64,000 nucleotides of DNA from Paraburkholderia susongensis (GTDB lineage: Bacteria; Pseudomonadota; Gammaproteobacteria; Burkholderiales; Burkholderiaceae). This document shows positions 46,953-56,647 of the stretch, one piece after another. A program made the translations under genes and the position numbers. The number at the start of each line of letters is the position of its first letter. Positions within the stretch are counted from its first letter, which is position 1. The notes beneath the pieces are model-generated. The model was not told the DNA's origin. It searched no databases and saw nothing but the letters and a program-made list of their open reading frames with translations. The DNA lies in assembly GCF_900177725.1 (NCBI RefSeq), contig NZ_FXAT01000003.1, positions 1 through 64,000 on the forward strand. The letters run 5' to 3'.

Positions 46953-47131
46953 CGGCAAAAACGCATGGGTGAAGCGTCCTCGTTCGTCAACGGAACCCGT
47001 GCACGGGAGCACCGTGCGACATGGTTGAGGGGCCGGTAAAAAAACGCTAAAGGGCTGGTAAAGGGGCTGGCGAAAGGCTGGTGCAGCCAGCGGCTTGGCA
47101 CAGCAGGCCCGGCGCGGCGAACAGGCGCCTT

Positions 47132-47146
47132 TGCTATACTCCGCGC
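47132..47146 (+). promoter_or_regulatory. Extended -10 promoter of kdsD
   Basis: TGC directly before TATACT (47135-47140) makes an extended -10 element. Six bases later the kdsD ATG begins (47147), so the transcript should start at or within one base of the initiation codon. Confidence 0.7.
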
Positions 47147-48130
47147 ATGATAGCGAAAATCAATGACGACAGGGCGCTTGCGCTTGCTCGCGACGTGCTC
47201 GACATCGAAGCGGACGCCGTGCGCGCGCTTCGCGACCGGCTCGACGGCGGCTTCGTCGGCGCGGTCGATCTCATCCTGGGTTGCCGCGGGCGTGTCGTCG
47301 TCTCCGGCATCGGCAAGTCCGGCCACGTGGCCCGCAAGCTCGCGGCCACGCTGGCAAGCACCGGCACCCCCGCGTTCTTCGTGCATCCCGCGGAAGCGAG
47401 TCATGGCGACCTCGGCATGGTCACCTCCGACGACGTGTTCCTCGCACTGTCCAATTCCGGAGAAACCGAAGAACTCGTGGCGATCCTGCCGCTCATCAAG
47501 CGGATCGGCGCGAAGCTGATCGCAATGACAGGCCGCCCGGGCTCGAGCCTCGCGCAGCTTGCCGACGCCCATCTGAATTCCGGCGTCGAGAAGGAAGCCT
47601 GCCCGATGAATCTCGCGCCCACCGCGAGCACCACCGCCGCGCTCGCGCTCGGCGACGCACTCGCGGTCGCGGTGCTCGACGCGCGCGGCTTCGGCCGCGA
47701 CGATTTCGCGCGCTCGCATCCGGGCGGTGCGCTCGGCCGGCGCCTGCTCACTTATGTGCGCGACGTCATGCGTACCGGCGACCAGTTGCCGCAGGTCACG
47801 CCCGAGGCCACCGTGAGCGATGCCCTCTTCCAGTTGACCGCGAAGCGCATGGGCATGACCTCGGTCGTCGATCACGACGGCCGCGTGACCGGCATCTTCA
47901 CCGACGGCGACCTGCGCCGCGTGCTCGAACGCGACGGCGATTTCCGCCGGTTGCCGATCGCCTCGGTGATGACCGCCAGCCCGCATACCATCGGCCCGGA
48001 TCAGCTCGCGGTGGAAGCCGTGGAACTGATGGAGCGCTATCGCATCAATCAGATGCTGGTCGTCGACGCAACGGGCAAGCTGATCGGCGCGCTCAACATG
48101 CACGACCTGTTTTCGAAGAAGGTGATCTGA
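47147..48130 (+). CDS. kdsD: D-arabinose-5-phosphate isomerase
   Basis: A 327-residue enzyme converting ribulose-5-phosphate to arabinose-5-phosphate, the first step to Kdo of lipopolysaccharide. It has an N-terminal SIS domain (VVVSGIGKSGHVARKLAATLASTGT, the KpsF/GutQ signature) and two CBS domains (from MRTGDQLPQV and from SVMTASPHTIG). No Shine-Dalgarno precedes the ATG. It overlaps kdsC by one base (TGATG), giving translational coupling across the LPS operon. Confidence 0.96.
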   Translation: MIAKINDDRALALARDVLDIEADAVRALRDRLDGGFVGAVDLILGCRGRVVVSGIGKSGHVARKLAATLASTGTPAFFVHPAEASHGDLGMVTSDDVFLALSNSGETEELVAILPLIKRIGAKLIAMTGRPGSSLAQLADAHLNSGVEKEACPMNLAPTASTTAALALGDALAVAVLDARGFGRDDFARSHPGGALGRRLLTYVRDVMRTGDQLPQVTPEATVSDALFQLTAKRMGMTSVVDHDGRVTGIFTDGDLRRVLERDGDFRRLPIASVMTASPHTIGPDQLAVEAVELMERYRINQMLVVDATGKLIGALNMHDLFSKKVI

Positions 48131-48690
48131 TGGCCGCGACCCCTCCTACCGCTACTGAACGCGCAAGCCGCGTGAAGCTGATGATTTTCGACGTCGACGG
48201 CGTGCTGACCGACGGCGGCCTGCTGTTCACAGCGGAAGGCGACACGATGAAGGGCTTCAACTCGATGGACGGCCACGGCATGAAGCTGCTTCGCCAGGCC
48301 GGCATCGAGACGGCCATCATCACCGGGCGCAAGTCCGGCATCGTGGCGGCACGGGCGAAGGAAATGAACATCGCGCACGTCTACCAGGGCGTGCAGGACA
48401 AGCCGCAGGCGTTCGCCGACCTGCTCCGGCAGACCGGCGTCACCGCCGAAGAGTGCGGCTACATGGGCGACGACTGGGTCGACCTCGCGGTGATGCTGCG
48501 CGTCGGCTTCGCGGCGGCGCCGGCCAATTCGCATCCCGAGGTGATCGCGCGGGCGCATTGGGTCAGCGAGGCGCGCGGCGGTCACGGTGCGGCGCGCGAG
48601 GTCTGCGACACGCTGCTGCGCGCGCAGCACAAATATGAAGCACTGCTTGCGGCAGCGTGCAGCGGCGAGCAGCGGGGCCTCGTCGGATGA
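48130..48690 (+). CDS. kdsC: 3-deoxy-D-manno-octulosonate 8-phosphate phosphatase
   Basis: A 186-residue HAD phosphatase with DVDGVLTDG as motif I, TGRKSG as motif II and GDDWVDLAVM as motif III. It dephosphorylates Kdo-8-phosphate. It sits between kdsD and lptC with one-base and four-base overlaps. As in other proteobacteria, it lacks a large cap domain and is expected to be tetrameric. Confidence 0.96.
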   Translation: MAATPPTATERASRVKLMIFDVDGVLTDGGLLFTAEGDTMKGFNSMDGHGMKLLRQAGIETAIITGRKSGIVAARAKEMNIAHVYQGVQDKPQAFADLLRQTGVTAEECGYMGDDWVDLAVMLRVGFAAAPANSHPEVIARAHWVSEARGGHGAAREVCDTLLRAQHKYEALLAAACSGEQRGLVG

Positions 48691-49274
48691 ACCAGTTTCG
48701 CCTCACTTCGCTGATCCCGCTCGTCGCGATGGCGGCGCTCGCCGGCATCACGTGGTGGCTGCTGCAAGCCACCCTGCCGCGCAAGACCGACGACGAGGTG
48801 CGCCCCAAGGAGCACACGCCGGACTATTTCGCGGACAACTTCTCGGTGTCCGAACTCGACCAGTCGGGCGCGACGCAATACCGGCTGACCGCCCAATCGC
48901 TGATCCATTACGAGGACAACGAAATGAGCGACCTCGTCAAGCCGGCCATGCGTGCGTTCCAGCCCGGCAAGCCGATCGTGACCGCGACCGGCGACACCGG
49001 CACGGTCAACTCGGACGCGTCGATCGTCAATCTGTACGGCAATGCACGCATCCTGCGCGCGCCCGGCAACGGCGATCCGCAGATGCAGGCCGATTCGGAG
49101 CATTTCAGGGTACTCGTCAACGACGATGTGATCGAGACCGAAAAGCCAGTTAAACTTCAGCGCGGCATGTCGGTGATGACTGCCAGCGGCATGAAATACA
49201 ACAATGTCACCCGGTTTATGCAATTGTTCGGCAATGTAAGAGGCGCAATCGCCGCGTCCGACGCCGGCAGCTAA
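48687..49274 (+). CDS. lptC: LPS export ABC transporter periplasmic protein LptC
   Basis: A 195-residue bitopic protein with one N-terminal TM (LIPLVAMAALAGITWWLLQATL) and a periplasmic beta-jellyroll (YFADNFSVSELDQSGATQYRL and the repeating beta pattern after). It anchors the LptB2FG extractor and hands LPS to LptA. It overlaps kdsC as ATGA. LptF and LptG are not in the window. Confidence 0.93.
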   Translation: MNQFRLTSLIPLVAMAALAGITWWLLQATLPRKTDDEVRPKEHTPDYFADNFSVSELDQSGATQYRLTAQSLIHYEDNEMSDLVKPAMRAFQPGKPIVTATGDTGTVNSDASIVNLYGNARILRAPGNGDPQMQADSEHFRVLVNDDVIETEKPVKLQRGMSVMTASGMKYNNVTRFMQLFGNVRGAIAASDAGS

Positions 49275-49313
49275 TCCAAGGCAACCCGGGTAATCCATTC
49301 CAGGCGTGATTGC

Positions 49314-49979
49314 ATGAACGAATCGTTCCCCCGTTTTGATACCGGCCGCGCGCTATCCGCGTGCCGCGCCGGACTCGCCGCGCTCGTCGTCGCGCTGCCG
49401 CTCGCCGGCTTCGCGCCGCTTGCGCACGCGGACCGCGCCGACAAGGACAAGCCGCTCAACATCGAAGCGGACAACATGACTTACGACGACCTGCGGCAGG
49501 TCAGCATCTTCACCGGTCACGTGGTCGCCACCAAAGGGACGATCCTGATCAAGGCCGATCGTGTCGAAGTGTCGCAGGACCCGCAGGGCTACCAGTACGC
49601 CACCGGCACCTCGAGCGGCAGCAATCTGTCGTATTTCCGGCAGAAGCGCGAAGGTCTCGACGAGTACATCGAAGGCACGGCCGTGCGCATCGACTACGAC
49701 GGCAAGCAGGATCTGACCACGCTAACGACGAACGCCACGGTGCGCCGCCTGCAGGGCATGTCGACACTGCTCGACCAGGTGCACGGCAGCGTCATCACCT
49801 ACGACGGCCAGAACGACTTCTATACGGCGAAGTCCGGCAAGGACGTCGCCAGTCCTGGCAACCCGACCGGCCGTGTGCGCGCGATGCTGGCGCCGCGCAA
49901 CGGCGGCGCCGCGCCGCTGACCGGCGCATCGGCCACGCTCGCGCCGTCCACCTCGATCCAGGGAGCGCCGAACCAGTGA
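49314..49979 (+). CDS. lptA: LPS transport periplasmic bridge protein LptA
   Basis: A 221-residue exported protein with a signal peptide ([18 protein letters not shown]) and an OstA-like beta-jellyroll: [35 protein letters not shown] and [19 protein letters not shown] are conserved segments. It oligomerises to bridge inner and outer membrane for LPS transport. It lies 39 bp after lptC and overlaps lptB as GTGA. The C-terminal tail is Ala/Gly/Pro-rich. Confidence 0.93.
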   Translation: MNESFPRFDTGRALSACRAGLAALVVALPLAGFAPLAHADRADKDKPLNIEADNMTYDDLRQVSIFTGHVVATKGTILIKADRVEVSQDPQGYQYATGTSSGSNLSYFRQKREGLDEYIEGTAVRIDYDGKQDLTTLTTNATVRRLQGMSTLLDQVHGSVITYDGQNDFYTAKSGKDVASPGNPTGRVRAMLAPRNGGAAPLTGASATLAPSTSIQGAPNQ

Positions 49980-50773
49980 GCACCATCAGCAGCACCATCA
50001 CGCCCCTGCCCCATCGCAAGCCGGCCGGCACCAGCAGTTCGCTGGTCGTACGCAATCTGAAGAAGCGCTATGGCTCGCGCACGGTCGTCAAGGACGTGTC
50101 GCTCGACGTGAAAAGCGGCGAAGTGGTCGGACTGCTCGGTCCGAACGGCGCCGGCAAGACCACCTCGTTCTATATGATTGTCGGCCTCGTGCCGCTCGAC
50201 GCCGGCGAAATCGATCTGGACGGCAAGTCGATCAGCCTGCTGCCGATCCATAAACGCGCGTCGCTCGGCCTGTCGTATCTGCCCCAGGAAGCTTCGGTGT
50301 TCCGCAAGCTCAGCGTCGAGGAAAACATTCGCGCGGTGCTGGAATTGCAGCACGAAGAAAACGGCAAGCGGCTCAGCAAGGACGCCATCACCACGCGCAC
50401 CGAAGCGCTGCTCGACGAACTGCAGATCGCGCATCTGCGTGAGAATCCGGCGCTGTCGCTGTCGGGCGGCGAGCGCCGCCGCGTGGAAATCGCCCGCGCT
50501 CTCGCCACCAACCCGAGCTTCATTCTGCTCGACGAACCGTTCGCGGGCGTCGATCCGATCGCCGTGCTGGAAATCCAGAAGATCGTCAAGTTTCTCAAGC
50601 AGCGCAATATCGGCGTTCTGATTACCGACCACAACGTGCGCGAAACGCTCGGCATTTGCGATCACGCGTACATCATCAGCGACGGCAGCGTGCTCGCCGC
50701 CGGCGCGCCCAGCGAGATCATCGAAAACGAAAGCGTGCGGCGCGTCTATCTGGGCGAGCACTTCCGCATGTAA
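49976..50773 (+). CDS. lptB: LPS export ABC transporter ATP-binding protein LptB
   Basis: A 265-residue ATPase with Walker [12 protein letters not shown], signature [15 protein letters not shown], Walker [14 protein letters not shown] and the switch His in [13 protein letters not shown] 49976 is the start that overlaps lptA's stop; a shorter start is possible because the first 18 residues are poorly conserved. It powers LPS extraction from the inner membrane. Confidence 0.96.
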   Translation: MSTISSTITPLPHRKPAGTSSSLVVRNLKKRYGSRTVVKDVSLDVKSGEVVGLLGPNGAGKTTSFYMIVGLVPLDAGEIDLDGKSISLLPIHKRASLGLSYLPQEASVFRKLSVEENIRAVLELQHEENGKRLSKDAITTRTEALLDELQIAHLRENPALSLSGGERRRVEIARALATNPSFILLDEPFAGVDPIAVLEIQKIVKFLKQRNIGVLITDHNVRETLGICDHAYIISDGSVLAAGAPSEIIENESVRRVYLGEHFRM

Positions 50774-50969
50774 GCGCACAACGGGTCCCCAGCCGCACGA
50801 GCGCGTGCGGCTGGCCCTTTTTTGCGGCACCTGCACATCCCTCGCGCATTCATTTCCACACGGCGCCGGCTCGCGCCTCGCATCGCGCGAAAACGCGCGC
50901 ACGCGTAATTGCGGGTGCCGCAATGTATCGCGGTCGTGGCAAACTCTCTACAATGAGTCTCAACCTGCC

Positions 50970-52487
50970 ATGAAAGCCAGCCTCCAACTCCGCCTATCGC
51001 AGCATCTTGCGCTGACGCCGCAACTGCAGCAGTCCATCCGGCTGCTTCAGTTGTCGACGCTCGAACTGCAGCAAGAAGTCGCCACGGCGATCTCGCAGAA
51101 TCCGCTCCTCGAAAACGAGGACGAATGGATCGCGAGCCCGTTGCGGGTGGCAGCCGACGGCTCGGTAATCGCCCAGGCACCAGGTGCTTCCGCGCCGTCC
51201 GATCCGATGTCCGGCAACGGCTCGTCTTCGTCGGAAGGTTCGGGCGAGCGCGCCGAAAACGGCGAACCGCGGGGTGTCGACGAATACAACGGCCTCTCGG
51301 GCGACGGCAACAGCGAGTCGTCGCAATGGAACCTCGACGACTACGGCCGCTCCGGCAGCGCCTCGGAAGACGACGATCTGCCGCCCCTGCAAATTCACGA
51401 GTCGAGCACCTCGCTGCGCGATCACCTGATGGCGCAACTGCGCGTCACCCAGGCGAGCCAGCGCGACCGGGCGCTCATCACGTTCCTGATCGAATCGCTC
51501 GACGACGACGGCTATCTCGTCGCCACGCTAGAAGAAGTGCTGGCCGATCTGCCCGAAGAGCTCGAAGTCGATCTCGACGAACTGAATGCCGCGCTTGCAC
51601 TGCTGCATAGCTTCGACCCGGCCGGGGTCGGCGGGCGCTCTGCATCCGAATGTCTGAAGCTGCAACTGCTGCGGCTCGATCCTTCGCCCACGCGCACGCT
51701 CGCGCTAGACATTGTCGGCCATTACCTGGAGTTGCTCGCCGCGCGCGATTTCACGCGTCTGCGCAAGCACCTGAAGGCCAGCGACGACGACCTGCGTGAC
51801 GCGCACATGCTGATCCGCTCGCTCGAGCCGTTTCCCGGCGCCGCCTACGGCAAGGCCGAAGCGGACTACGTCGTGCCCGACATCATGGTGCGCAAAACGG
51901 CACAGGGGTGGCAGGCCGAGCTGAATCCCGAAGTCGTGCCGAAGCTGCGCATTAACCATCTATACGCGAATATTCTGCGCAATAACCGGGGCGATCCCGG
52001 CAGCGGATCGTTGCGCCAGCAACTTCAGGAAGCGCGCTGGCTGATCAAGAATATCCAGCAGCGTTTCGAGACGATCCTGCGGGTTGCGCAGGCGATCGTC
52101 GAGCGTCAGAAGAGCTTTTTCGTGCACGGCGAAATTGCCATGCGCCCCTTGGTTTTGCGGGAGATTGCTGATACGCTGGGCCTACACGAGTCGACTGTCT
52201 CGCGTGTGACAACCGGCAAATACATGCTGACCCCATTCGGGACGCTGGAATTCAAGTATTTCTTCGGTTCACACGTATCGACCGACACGGGCGGCGCAGC
52301 CTCCTCCACGGCTATTCGCGCGCTGATCAAACAACTGATAGGAGCGGAAAACCCGAAATCGCCACTTTCAGACAGTCGCATAGCCGAACTGCTGGCGGAA
52401 CAGGGCTTCGTGGTCGCACGGCGTACCGTTGCGAAATACCGTGAGGCGCTCAAGATCCCGGCAGTCAACCTGCGCAAGTCTCTGTAG
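50970..52487 (+). CDS. rpoN: RNA polymerase sigma-54 factor
   Basis: A 505-residue alternative sigma factor. Region I is Gln/Leu-rich ([23 protein letters not shown]), region II is acidic and Ser/Asp-rich with low complexity, region III holds the core-binding domain, and the DNA-binding part ends with the RpoN box [10 protein letters not shown]. It directs activator-dependent transcription, notably nitrogen and motility genes. It follows lptB by 196 bp, so it may have its own promoter; a TACAAT lies before the ATG. Confidence 0.97.
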   Translation: MKASLQLRLSQHLALTPQLQQSIRLLQLSTLELQQEVATAISQNPLLENEDEWIASPLRVAADGSVIAQAPGASAPSDPMSGNGSSSSEGSGERAENGEPRGVDEYNGLSGDGNSESSQWNLDDYGRSGSASEDDDLPPLQIHESSTSLRDHLMAQLRVTQASQRDRALITFLIESLDDDGYLVATLEEVLADLPEELEVDLDELNAALALLHSFDPAGVGGRSASECLKLQLLRLDPSPTRTLALDIVGHYLELLAARDFTRLRKHLKASDDDLRDAHMLIRSLEPFPGAAYGKAEADYVVPDIMVRKTAQGWQAELNPEVVPKLRINHLYANILRNNRGDPGSGSLRQQLQEARWLIKNIQQRFETILRVAQAIVERQKSFFVHGEIAMRPLVLREIADTLGLHESTVSRVTTGKYMLTPFGTLEFKYFFGSHVSTDTGGAASSTAIRALIKQLIGAENPKSPLSDSRIAELLAEQGFVVARRTVAKYREALKIPAVNLRKSL

Positions 52488-52657
52488 CCCGCCGCGTTTT
52501 GCAGCGGGCATTTACCGGCCGCTCCGCAACTGGCGGACAGGCCGGCCGATGCGACCTGCCAGATGTCAGTCACCGGGGGGCGACACAGGCAAGCCGTCAG
52601 ATCGACCGGACCTTTGCCATTGTGCGGAACAAGCGGCCATTAGCTTGGAGAAGCACT

Positions 52658-53014
52658 ATGAATCTCAAGATCAGTGGACACCACCTCGAAGTAACGCCTG
52701 CGTTGCGCGAATACGTGATCACCAAACTGGATAGGGTGCTAAGACATTTCGATCAGGTCATCGACGGCAGTGTGGTCCTCTCGGTCGACAACCATAAGGA
52801 AAAGGACAAGCGTCAAAAGGTTGAAATCAACCTCCATCTGAAGGGTAAAGACATTTTCGTCGAGAGTTGTGACAGTGATTTGTACGCTGCGATCGATCTG
52901 GTGATCGACAAGCTCGACAGGCAGGTGATACGCCACAAGGATCGTCTGCAAGGACATCAGCACGAAGCGATCAAGTATCAGCCGGCGCCGCAACAGGACG
53001 TGCCGCCGCAATAG
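52658..53014 (+). CDS. hpf: Ribosome hibernation-promoting factor (short form)
   Basis: A 118-residue ribosome-associated protein ([34 protein letters not shown]), the standard gene after rpoN. It binds the 30S decoding region and promotes ribosome dimerisation in stationary phase. Lacking a long C-terminal domain, it is the short form. GGAG lies 8 nt before ATG 52658. Confidence 0.94.
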   Translation: MNLKISGHHLEVTPALREYVITKLDRVLRHFDQVIDGSVVLSVDNHKEKDKRQKVEINLHLKGKDIFVESCDSDLYAAIDLVIDKLDRQVIRHKDRLQGHQHEAIKYQPAPQQDVPPQ

Positions 53015-53066
53015 GAGAAATTGGAGGGAATTCCTCATTTCCCTGAAGTTCGTCAAATCGTCCTCG

Positions 53067-53091
53067 AACCGCCCGCAACCGGGCGGTTTTT
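53067..53091 (+). terminator. Rho-independent terminator between hpf and ptsN
   Basis: AACCGCCCG pairs with CGGGCGGTT across a four-base loop and ends in TTTTT. It suggests that ptsN is expressed separately, or only partly by read-through. Confidence 0.88.
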
Positions 53092-53242
53092 CGTTTCGAG
53101 ACCCTGTTTTCCGGCTGTCGCGTCAGCCCGCCGCTCGCCGTTTTCGCCGTGCTTTGCGCGATGCGGCACGTATCGCGCCGCAAGCAGTGAAAAACCTGAT
53201 ATGCATAGATGGCGCGCCGCACCATCGGCCGCCACCCTGTTC

Positions 53243-53248
53243 TATAAT
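53243..53248 (+). promoter_or_regulatory. Candidate ptsN -10 element
   Basis: A perfect TATAAT lies downstream of the hpf terminator. No convincing -35 is seen at 16-18 bp, so an activator or another spacing may be needed. Confidence 0.5.
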
Positions 53249-53406
53249 GTTCCGGTTACCATCGGGGTCAAGCCAGCTCTCACGAAATCCGGCCTGCGTC
53301 TCGCGCTTTGCGATTCTCACCGCACGTCTTCGCGAGCATCGAACGAATGGAACGCTACTTAAACGCCCCAGTGGGGAGAACCCAGGCCACGTTTTCGCCT
53401 GTCAAC

Positions 53407-53862
53407 ATGAATCGTTTAGCCAAATTTCTTCCCCTCGAGAACGTCGTCATCGGACTATCGGTCACCAGCAAGAAACGCGTGTTCGAGCAAGCGGGCCTGA
53501 TCTTCGAGAACCAGAACGGCATCGCCCGCAGTACCGTCACTGACAATCTTTTTGCGCGAGAGCGCCTCGGCTCGACAGGGCTCGGTGAAGGCGTCGCGAT
53601 TCCCCATGGGCGGATCAAAGGCCTCAAGCAACCGCTCGCCGCATTTGTCCGCCTCGCGGAACCCATCCCCTTCGAAGCGCCGGACGGTCAGCCGGTCTCG
53701 CTGCTGATCTTCCTGCTCGTACCCGAACAGGCCACCCAGCAGCACCTCGAAATCCTTTCCGAGATCGCCCAGTTGCTGTCCGATCGCGAGGCCCGCGAGC
53801 GCCTGCACACCGAAGAAGACCGCGAATCGTTGCATCGCCTGCTCACTCAGTGGCAACCTTGA
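53407..53862 (+). CDS. ptsN: PTS IIA-like nitrogen-regulatory protein PtsN (EIIA-Ntr)
   Basis: A 151-residue EIIA of the fructose/mannitol fold. The phosphorylatable histidine is H67 in GVAIPHGRIKG. It ends the phospho-chain PtsP-PtsO-PtsN and regulates K+ and nitrogen homeostasis. It is next to hprK and rapZ, the usual regulatory cluster near rpoN. A terminator and separate -10 lie between hpf and ptsN. Confidence 0.94.
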   Translation: MNRLAKFLPLENVVIGLSVTSKKRVFEQAGLIFENQNGIARSTVTDNLFARERLGSTGLGEGVAIPHGRIKGLKQPLAAFVRLAEPIPFEAPDGQPVSLLIFLLVPEQATQQHLEILSEIAQLLSDREARERLHTEEDRESLHRLLTQWQP

Positions 53863-53932
53863 TGCAGCGGCGGTAGTCCCGCACGCACGCGAGTACGGCC
53901 CGGCAAGCGGCCCACACTGGAGTCACTGACTC

Positions 53933-54901
53933 ATGGATACGTCCAGCATCAACGCCCAGAGCATTTTCGACGACAACGCAGCCATGCTGAAGCTCAGCTG
54001 GCTCACGGGGCATGAAGGCTGGGAGCGCGGCTTTTCCCTGGAATCGGTCGCCAACGCCACCTCGAGCGCCGACCTCGTCGGTCACCTGAACCTGATCCAC
54101 CCGAACCGGATCCAGGTGCTCGGCGACGCCGAAATCGACTACTACAAACGCCAGACCGACGAAGACCGCTCGCGCCACATGGCCGAGCTGATCGCGCTGG
54201 AGCCGCCGTTTCTGGTGGTGGCGGGCGGCGTCGCCGCGCCGCCTGAACTGGTGCTGCGCTGTACGCGCTCGTCCACGCCGCTGTTCACGACGCCGACCTC
54301 GGCGGCCGCGGTGATCGACAGCTTGCGCCTCTACATGTCGCGCATTCTCGCGCCGCGCGCGACGCTGCACGGCGTGTTTCTCGACATCCTCGGCATGGGC
54401 GTACTGCTCACCGGCGACTCGGGCCTCGGCAAGAGCGAACTCGGGCTCGAGCTGATCAGCCGCGGCCACGGCCTCGTTGCCGACGACGCGGTCGACTTCG
54501 TGCGTCTCGGCCCGGACTTCGTCGAAGGGCGCTGCCCGCCGCTCCTGCAGAATCTGCTCGAAGTGCGCGGCCTCGGCCTGCTCGACATCAAGACGATCTT
54601 CGGCGAAACGGCGGTGCGCCGGAAAATGAAGCTGAAACTGATCGTGCAACTGGTGCGCCGTCCCGACGGTGAATTCCAGCGGCTGCCGCTCGAAAGCCAG
54701 ACGGTCGACGTGCTCGGCCTGCCGATCAGCAAGGTCACGATCCAGGTGGCCGCGGGCCGCAACCTCGCGGTACTGGTCGAAGCGGCCGTGCGCAACACGA
54801 TCCTGCAATTGCGCGGCATCGACACGCTGCGCGATTTCATGGACCGCCAACGCCTCGCGATGCAGGATCCCGACAGCCAGTTTCCCGGCAAGCTGATCTG
54901 A
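53933..54901 (+). CDS. hprK: HPr kinase/phosphorylase
   Basis: A 322-residue bifunctional enzyme. The Walker A loop is [10 protein letters not shown] (161-170), the catalytic His is H146 (LHGVFLD) and the family signature [11 protein letters not shown] follows. In beta-proteobacteria it phosphorylates HPr at serine as part of a regulatory PTS without sugar EII complexes. It follows ptsN by 70 bp and precedes rapZ. Confidence 0.96.
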   Translation: MDTSSINAQSIFDDNAAMLKLSWLTGHEGWERGFSLESVANATSSADLVGHLNLIHPNRIQVLGDAEIDYYKRQTDEDRSRHMAELIALEPPFLVVAGGVAAPPELVLRCTRSSTPLFTTPTSAAAVIDSLRLYMSRILAPRATLHGVFLDILGMGVLLTGDSGLGKSELGLELISRGHGLVADDAVDFVRLGPDFVEGRCPPLLQNLLEVRGLGLLDIKTIFGETAVRRKMKLKLIVQLVRRPDGEFQRLPLESQTVDVLGLPISKVTIQVAAGRNLAVLVEAAVRNTILQLRGIDTLRDFMDRQRLAMQDPDSQFPGKLI

Positions 54902-54976
54902 AACTGAGCCGAGCTGGCAGCGCCATGCAGCGCTCGCAGCGAAAGCCCGGCTGCGGGTACGCGCAAGGAGGCCAGA

Positions 54977-54985
54977 TGCTATGAT
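54977..54985 (+). promoter_or_regulatory. Candidate extended -10 promoter of rapZ
   Basis: TGC plus TATGAT (54980-54985) lies 24 bp before the rapZ ATG. It may let rapZ be transcribed apart from hprK. Confidence 0.45.
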
Positions 54986-55009
54986 GAAATCTACGGTTTC
55001 GACGACTCC

Positions 55010-55903
55010 ATGCGCATAATCCTGATCACCGGTATCTCCGGCTCCGGCAAGTCGGTTGCCCTGAACGCGCTTGAAGACGCGGGCTATTACTGCGTCGACA
55101 ATCTGCCGCCGCGTTTTCTGCCGCAACTTGCCAGCTATCTCGCCGAGGACGGACAAGCCCGTCTCGCGGTCGCGATCGACGCGCGCTCCGGCTCGTCACT
55201 CGACGAAATGCCCGCGATGATCCGCGACCTGAAGCGCTCGCACGACGTGCGCGTGCTGTTTCTGAGCGCGAGCACGCAGTCGCTGATTCAACGCTTCTCC
55301 GAGACGCGCCGCCGTCATCCGCTATCCGGCTCGCCCGCGCACGACGCAGACGTGGGACTGCTCACCTCGCTTGCGGAAGCGATCGAGCACGAGCGCGAAC
55401 TGGTTGCGGGCCTGGCCGAATTCGGCCATCAGATCGACACCAGCAATCTGCGCGCGAACGTGCTGCGCGCGTGGGTCAAGCGCTTCATCGAGCAGGAAGA
55501 CGCGGGGCTCGTGCTGATGTTCGAGTCGTTCGGCTTCAAGCGCGGCGTGCCGCTCGACGCGGATTTCGTATTCGACGTACGCACGCTGCCAAACCCATAC
55601 TACGATCATGAACTGAGGCCGCTCACCGGCCTCGACCAACCGGTGATGGATTTTCTCGATGCGCAGCCGGTCGTTCACGAAATGATCGACGACATCGAGA
55701 AGTTTCTCTCCAGGTGGCTGCCGCATTTCCGCGACGACAATCGCAGCTACCTCACTGTCGCAATCGGTTGCACGGGCGGCCAGCACCGCTCGGTGTTCAT
55801 CGCGGAGACGCTTGCCGCGCGTCTCGCAACATCGGCGAATGTAATTGTGCGGCACCGCGATGCGCCGGTCGACGTCGGCGAATCATCGAAGCTGATCGCT
55901 TAA
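55010..55903 (+). CDS. rapZ: RNase adapter protein RapZ (P-loop nucleotide-binding)
   Basis: A 297-residue protein with Walker A GISGSGKS at residues 8-15 and the C-terminal RNA-binding domain containing [14 protein letters not shown]. In enterics it binds small RNAs GlmY/GlmZ and RNase E to control glmS; whether such RNAs exist here is not seen in this window. It lies 108 bp after hprK in the same direction. Confidence 0.95.
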   Translation: MRIILITGISGSGKSVALNALEDAGYYCVDNLPPRFLPQLASYLAEDGQARLAVAIDARSGSSLDEMPAMIRDLKRSHDVRVLFLSASTQSLIQRFSETRRRHPLSGSPAHDADVGLLTSLAEAIEHERELVAGLAEFGHQIDTSNLRANVLRAWVKRFIEQEDAGLVLMFESFGFKRGVPLDADFVFDVRTLPNPYYDHELRPLTGLDQPVMDFLDAQPVVHEMIDDIEKFLSRWLPHFRDDNRSYLTVAIGCTGGQHRSVFIAETLAARLATSANVIVRHRDAPVDVGESSKLIA

Positions 55904-55941
55904 CTGGCCGCATCGCGCGGCCTTAACCGAAGCGTTGCGCC

Positions 55942-56577
55942 ATGTCCTCTACGCCTACTGTGTACGCCGATTTGCCGCTGTTTCCACTGCATACGGTGCT
56001 GTTCCCCGACGGATTGCTGCCCCTGAAGATCTTCGAAGCGCGCTATCTCGACATGGCGCGCGACTGTCTGCGTGAAAAAACGCCGTTCGGCGTGTGCCTG
56101 CTGAAAAGCGGCGCGGAAGTGGCGCGCGAGGAAGAGCCTTCGGTGCCCGAAGCAATTGGCTGCCTCGCCGAAATCGACGAGTGCGATGTCGAAGCGTTCG
56201 GCATGTTGCTGATTCGCGCGCGCGGCACCAAGCGCTTTCGCCTGCTGTCGCATCGCGTCGAAGCGAGCGGTCTGCTGGTCGGCATGGCGGAGCCGCTTGC
56301 CGAGGATATGCCGCTCGAAGGCAACGAGTTGCTCGCCAAATTCGGCGCCTGCGCGGAAGTGCTCGAACGGATCATCGCGACGATCCGCGAACGCGATCCG
56401 GACAGCCTGCCGTTCGCGGAGCCGTTCAGGCTCGACGATCCGTCATGGGTGTCGAACCGTCTCGCCGAAGTGCTGCCGATCGCGTTGCGCGCGCGCCAGA
56501 AGCTGATGGAGCTGACCGATGCCGGTGCGCGCATCGACGTCGTGCATCACTATATGCAGCAGCATCAGCTGTTGTGA
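55942..56577 (+). CDS. LON peptidase N-terminal (substrate-binding) domain protein
   Basis: A 211-residue protein consisting only of a Lon N-terminal (LAN/PUA-like) domain: YADLPLFPLHTVLFPDGLLPLKIFEARYLDM and GTKRFRLLSHRVEASG are classical. It lacks the ATPase and protease parts. Function is unknown; such proteins may act as substrate adaptors. It lies 38 bp after rapZ and is convergent with mutY. Confidence 0.9.
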   Translation: MSSTPTVYADLPLFPLHTVLFPDGLLPLKIFEARYLDMARDCLREKTPFGVCLLKSGAEVAREEEPSVPEAIGCLAEIDECDVEAFGMLLIRARGTKRFRLLSHRVEASGLLVGMAEPLAEDMPLEGNELLAKFGACAEVLERIIATIRERDPDSLPFAEPFRLDDPSWVSNRLAEVLPIALRARQKLMELTDAGARIDVVHHYMQQHQLL

Positions 56578-56647
56578 CGGCGGCCGCGCTCGTTGCGAAA
56601 GCAGCGGCGCACACGACGCGTGCATCGCCGCCGCTTTATCCCATCCG

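Larger units (their letters stand above)
53015..53406. other. Intergenic region between hpf and ptsN
   Basis: It contains the hpf terminator and a consensus TATAAT (53243-53248), but no gene. The resulting ptsN leader would be about 150 nt. A short in-frame extension of ptsN upstream of 53407 is not supported by homology. Confidence 0.55.

Noticed and set aside
50930..50960. Sigma-54 type -24/-12 promoter before rpoN (TGGC near 50937)
   Set aside because: The -12 GC element is missing at the right distance; a sigma-70-type TACAAT fits better.
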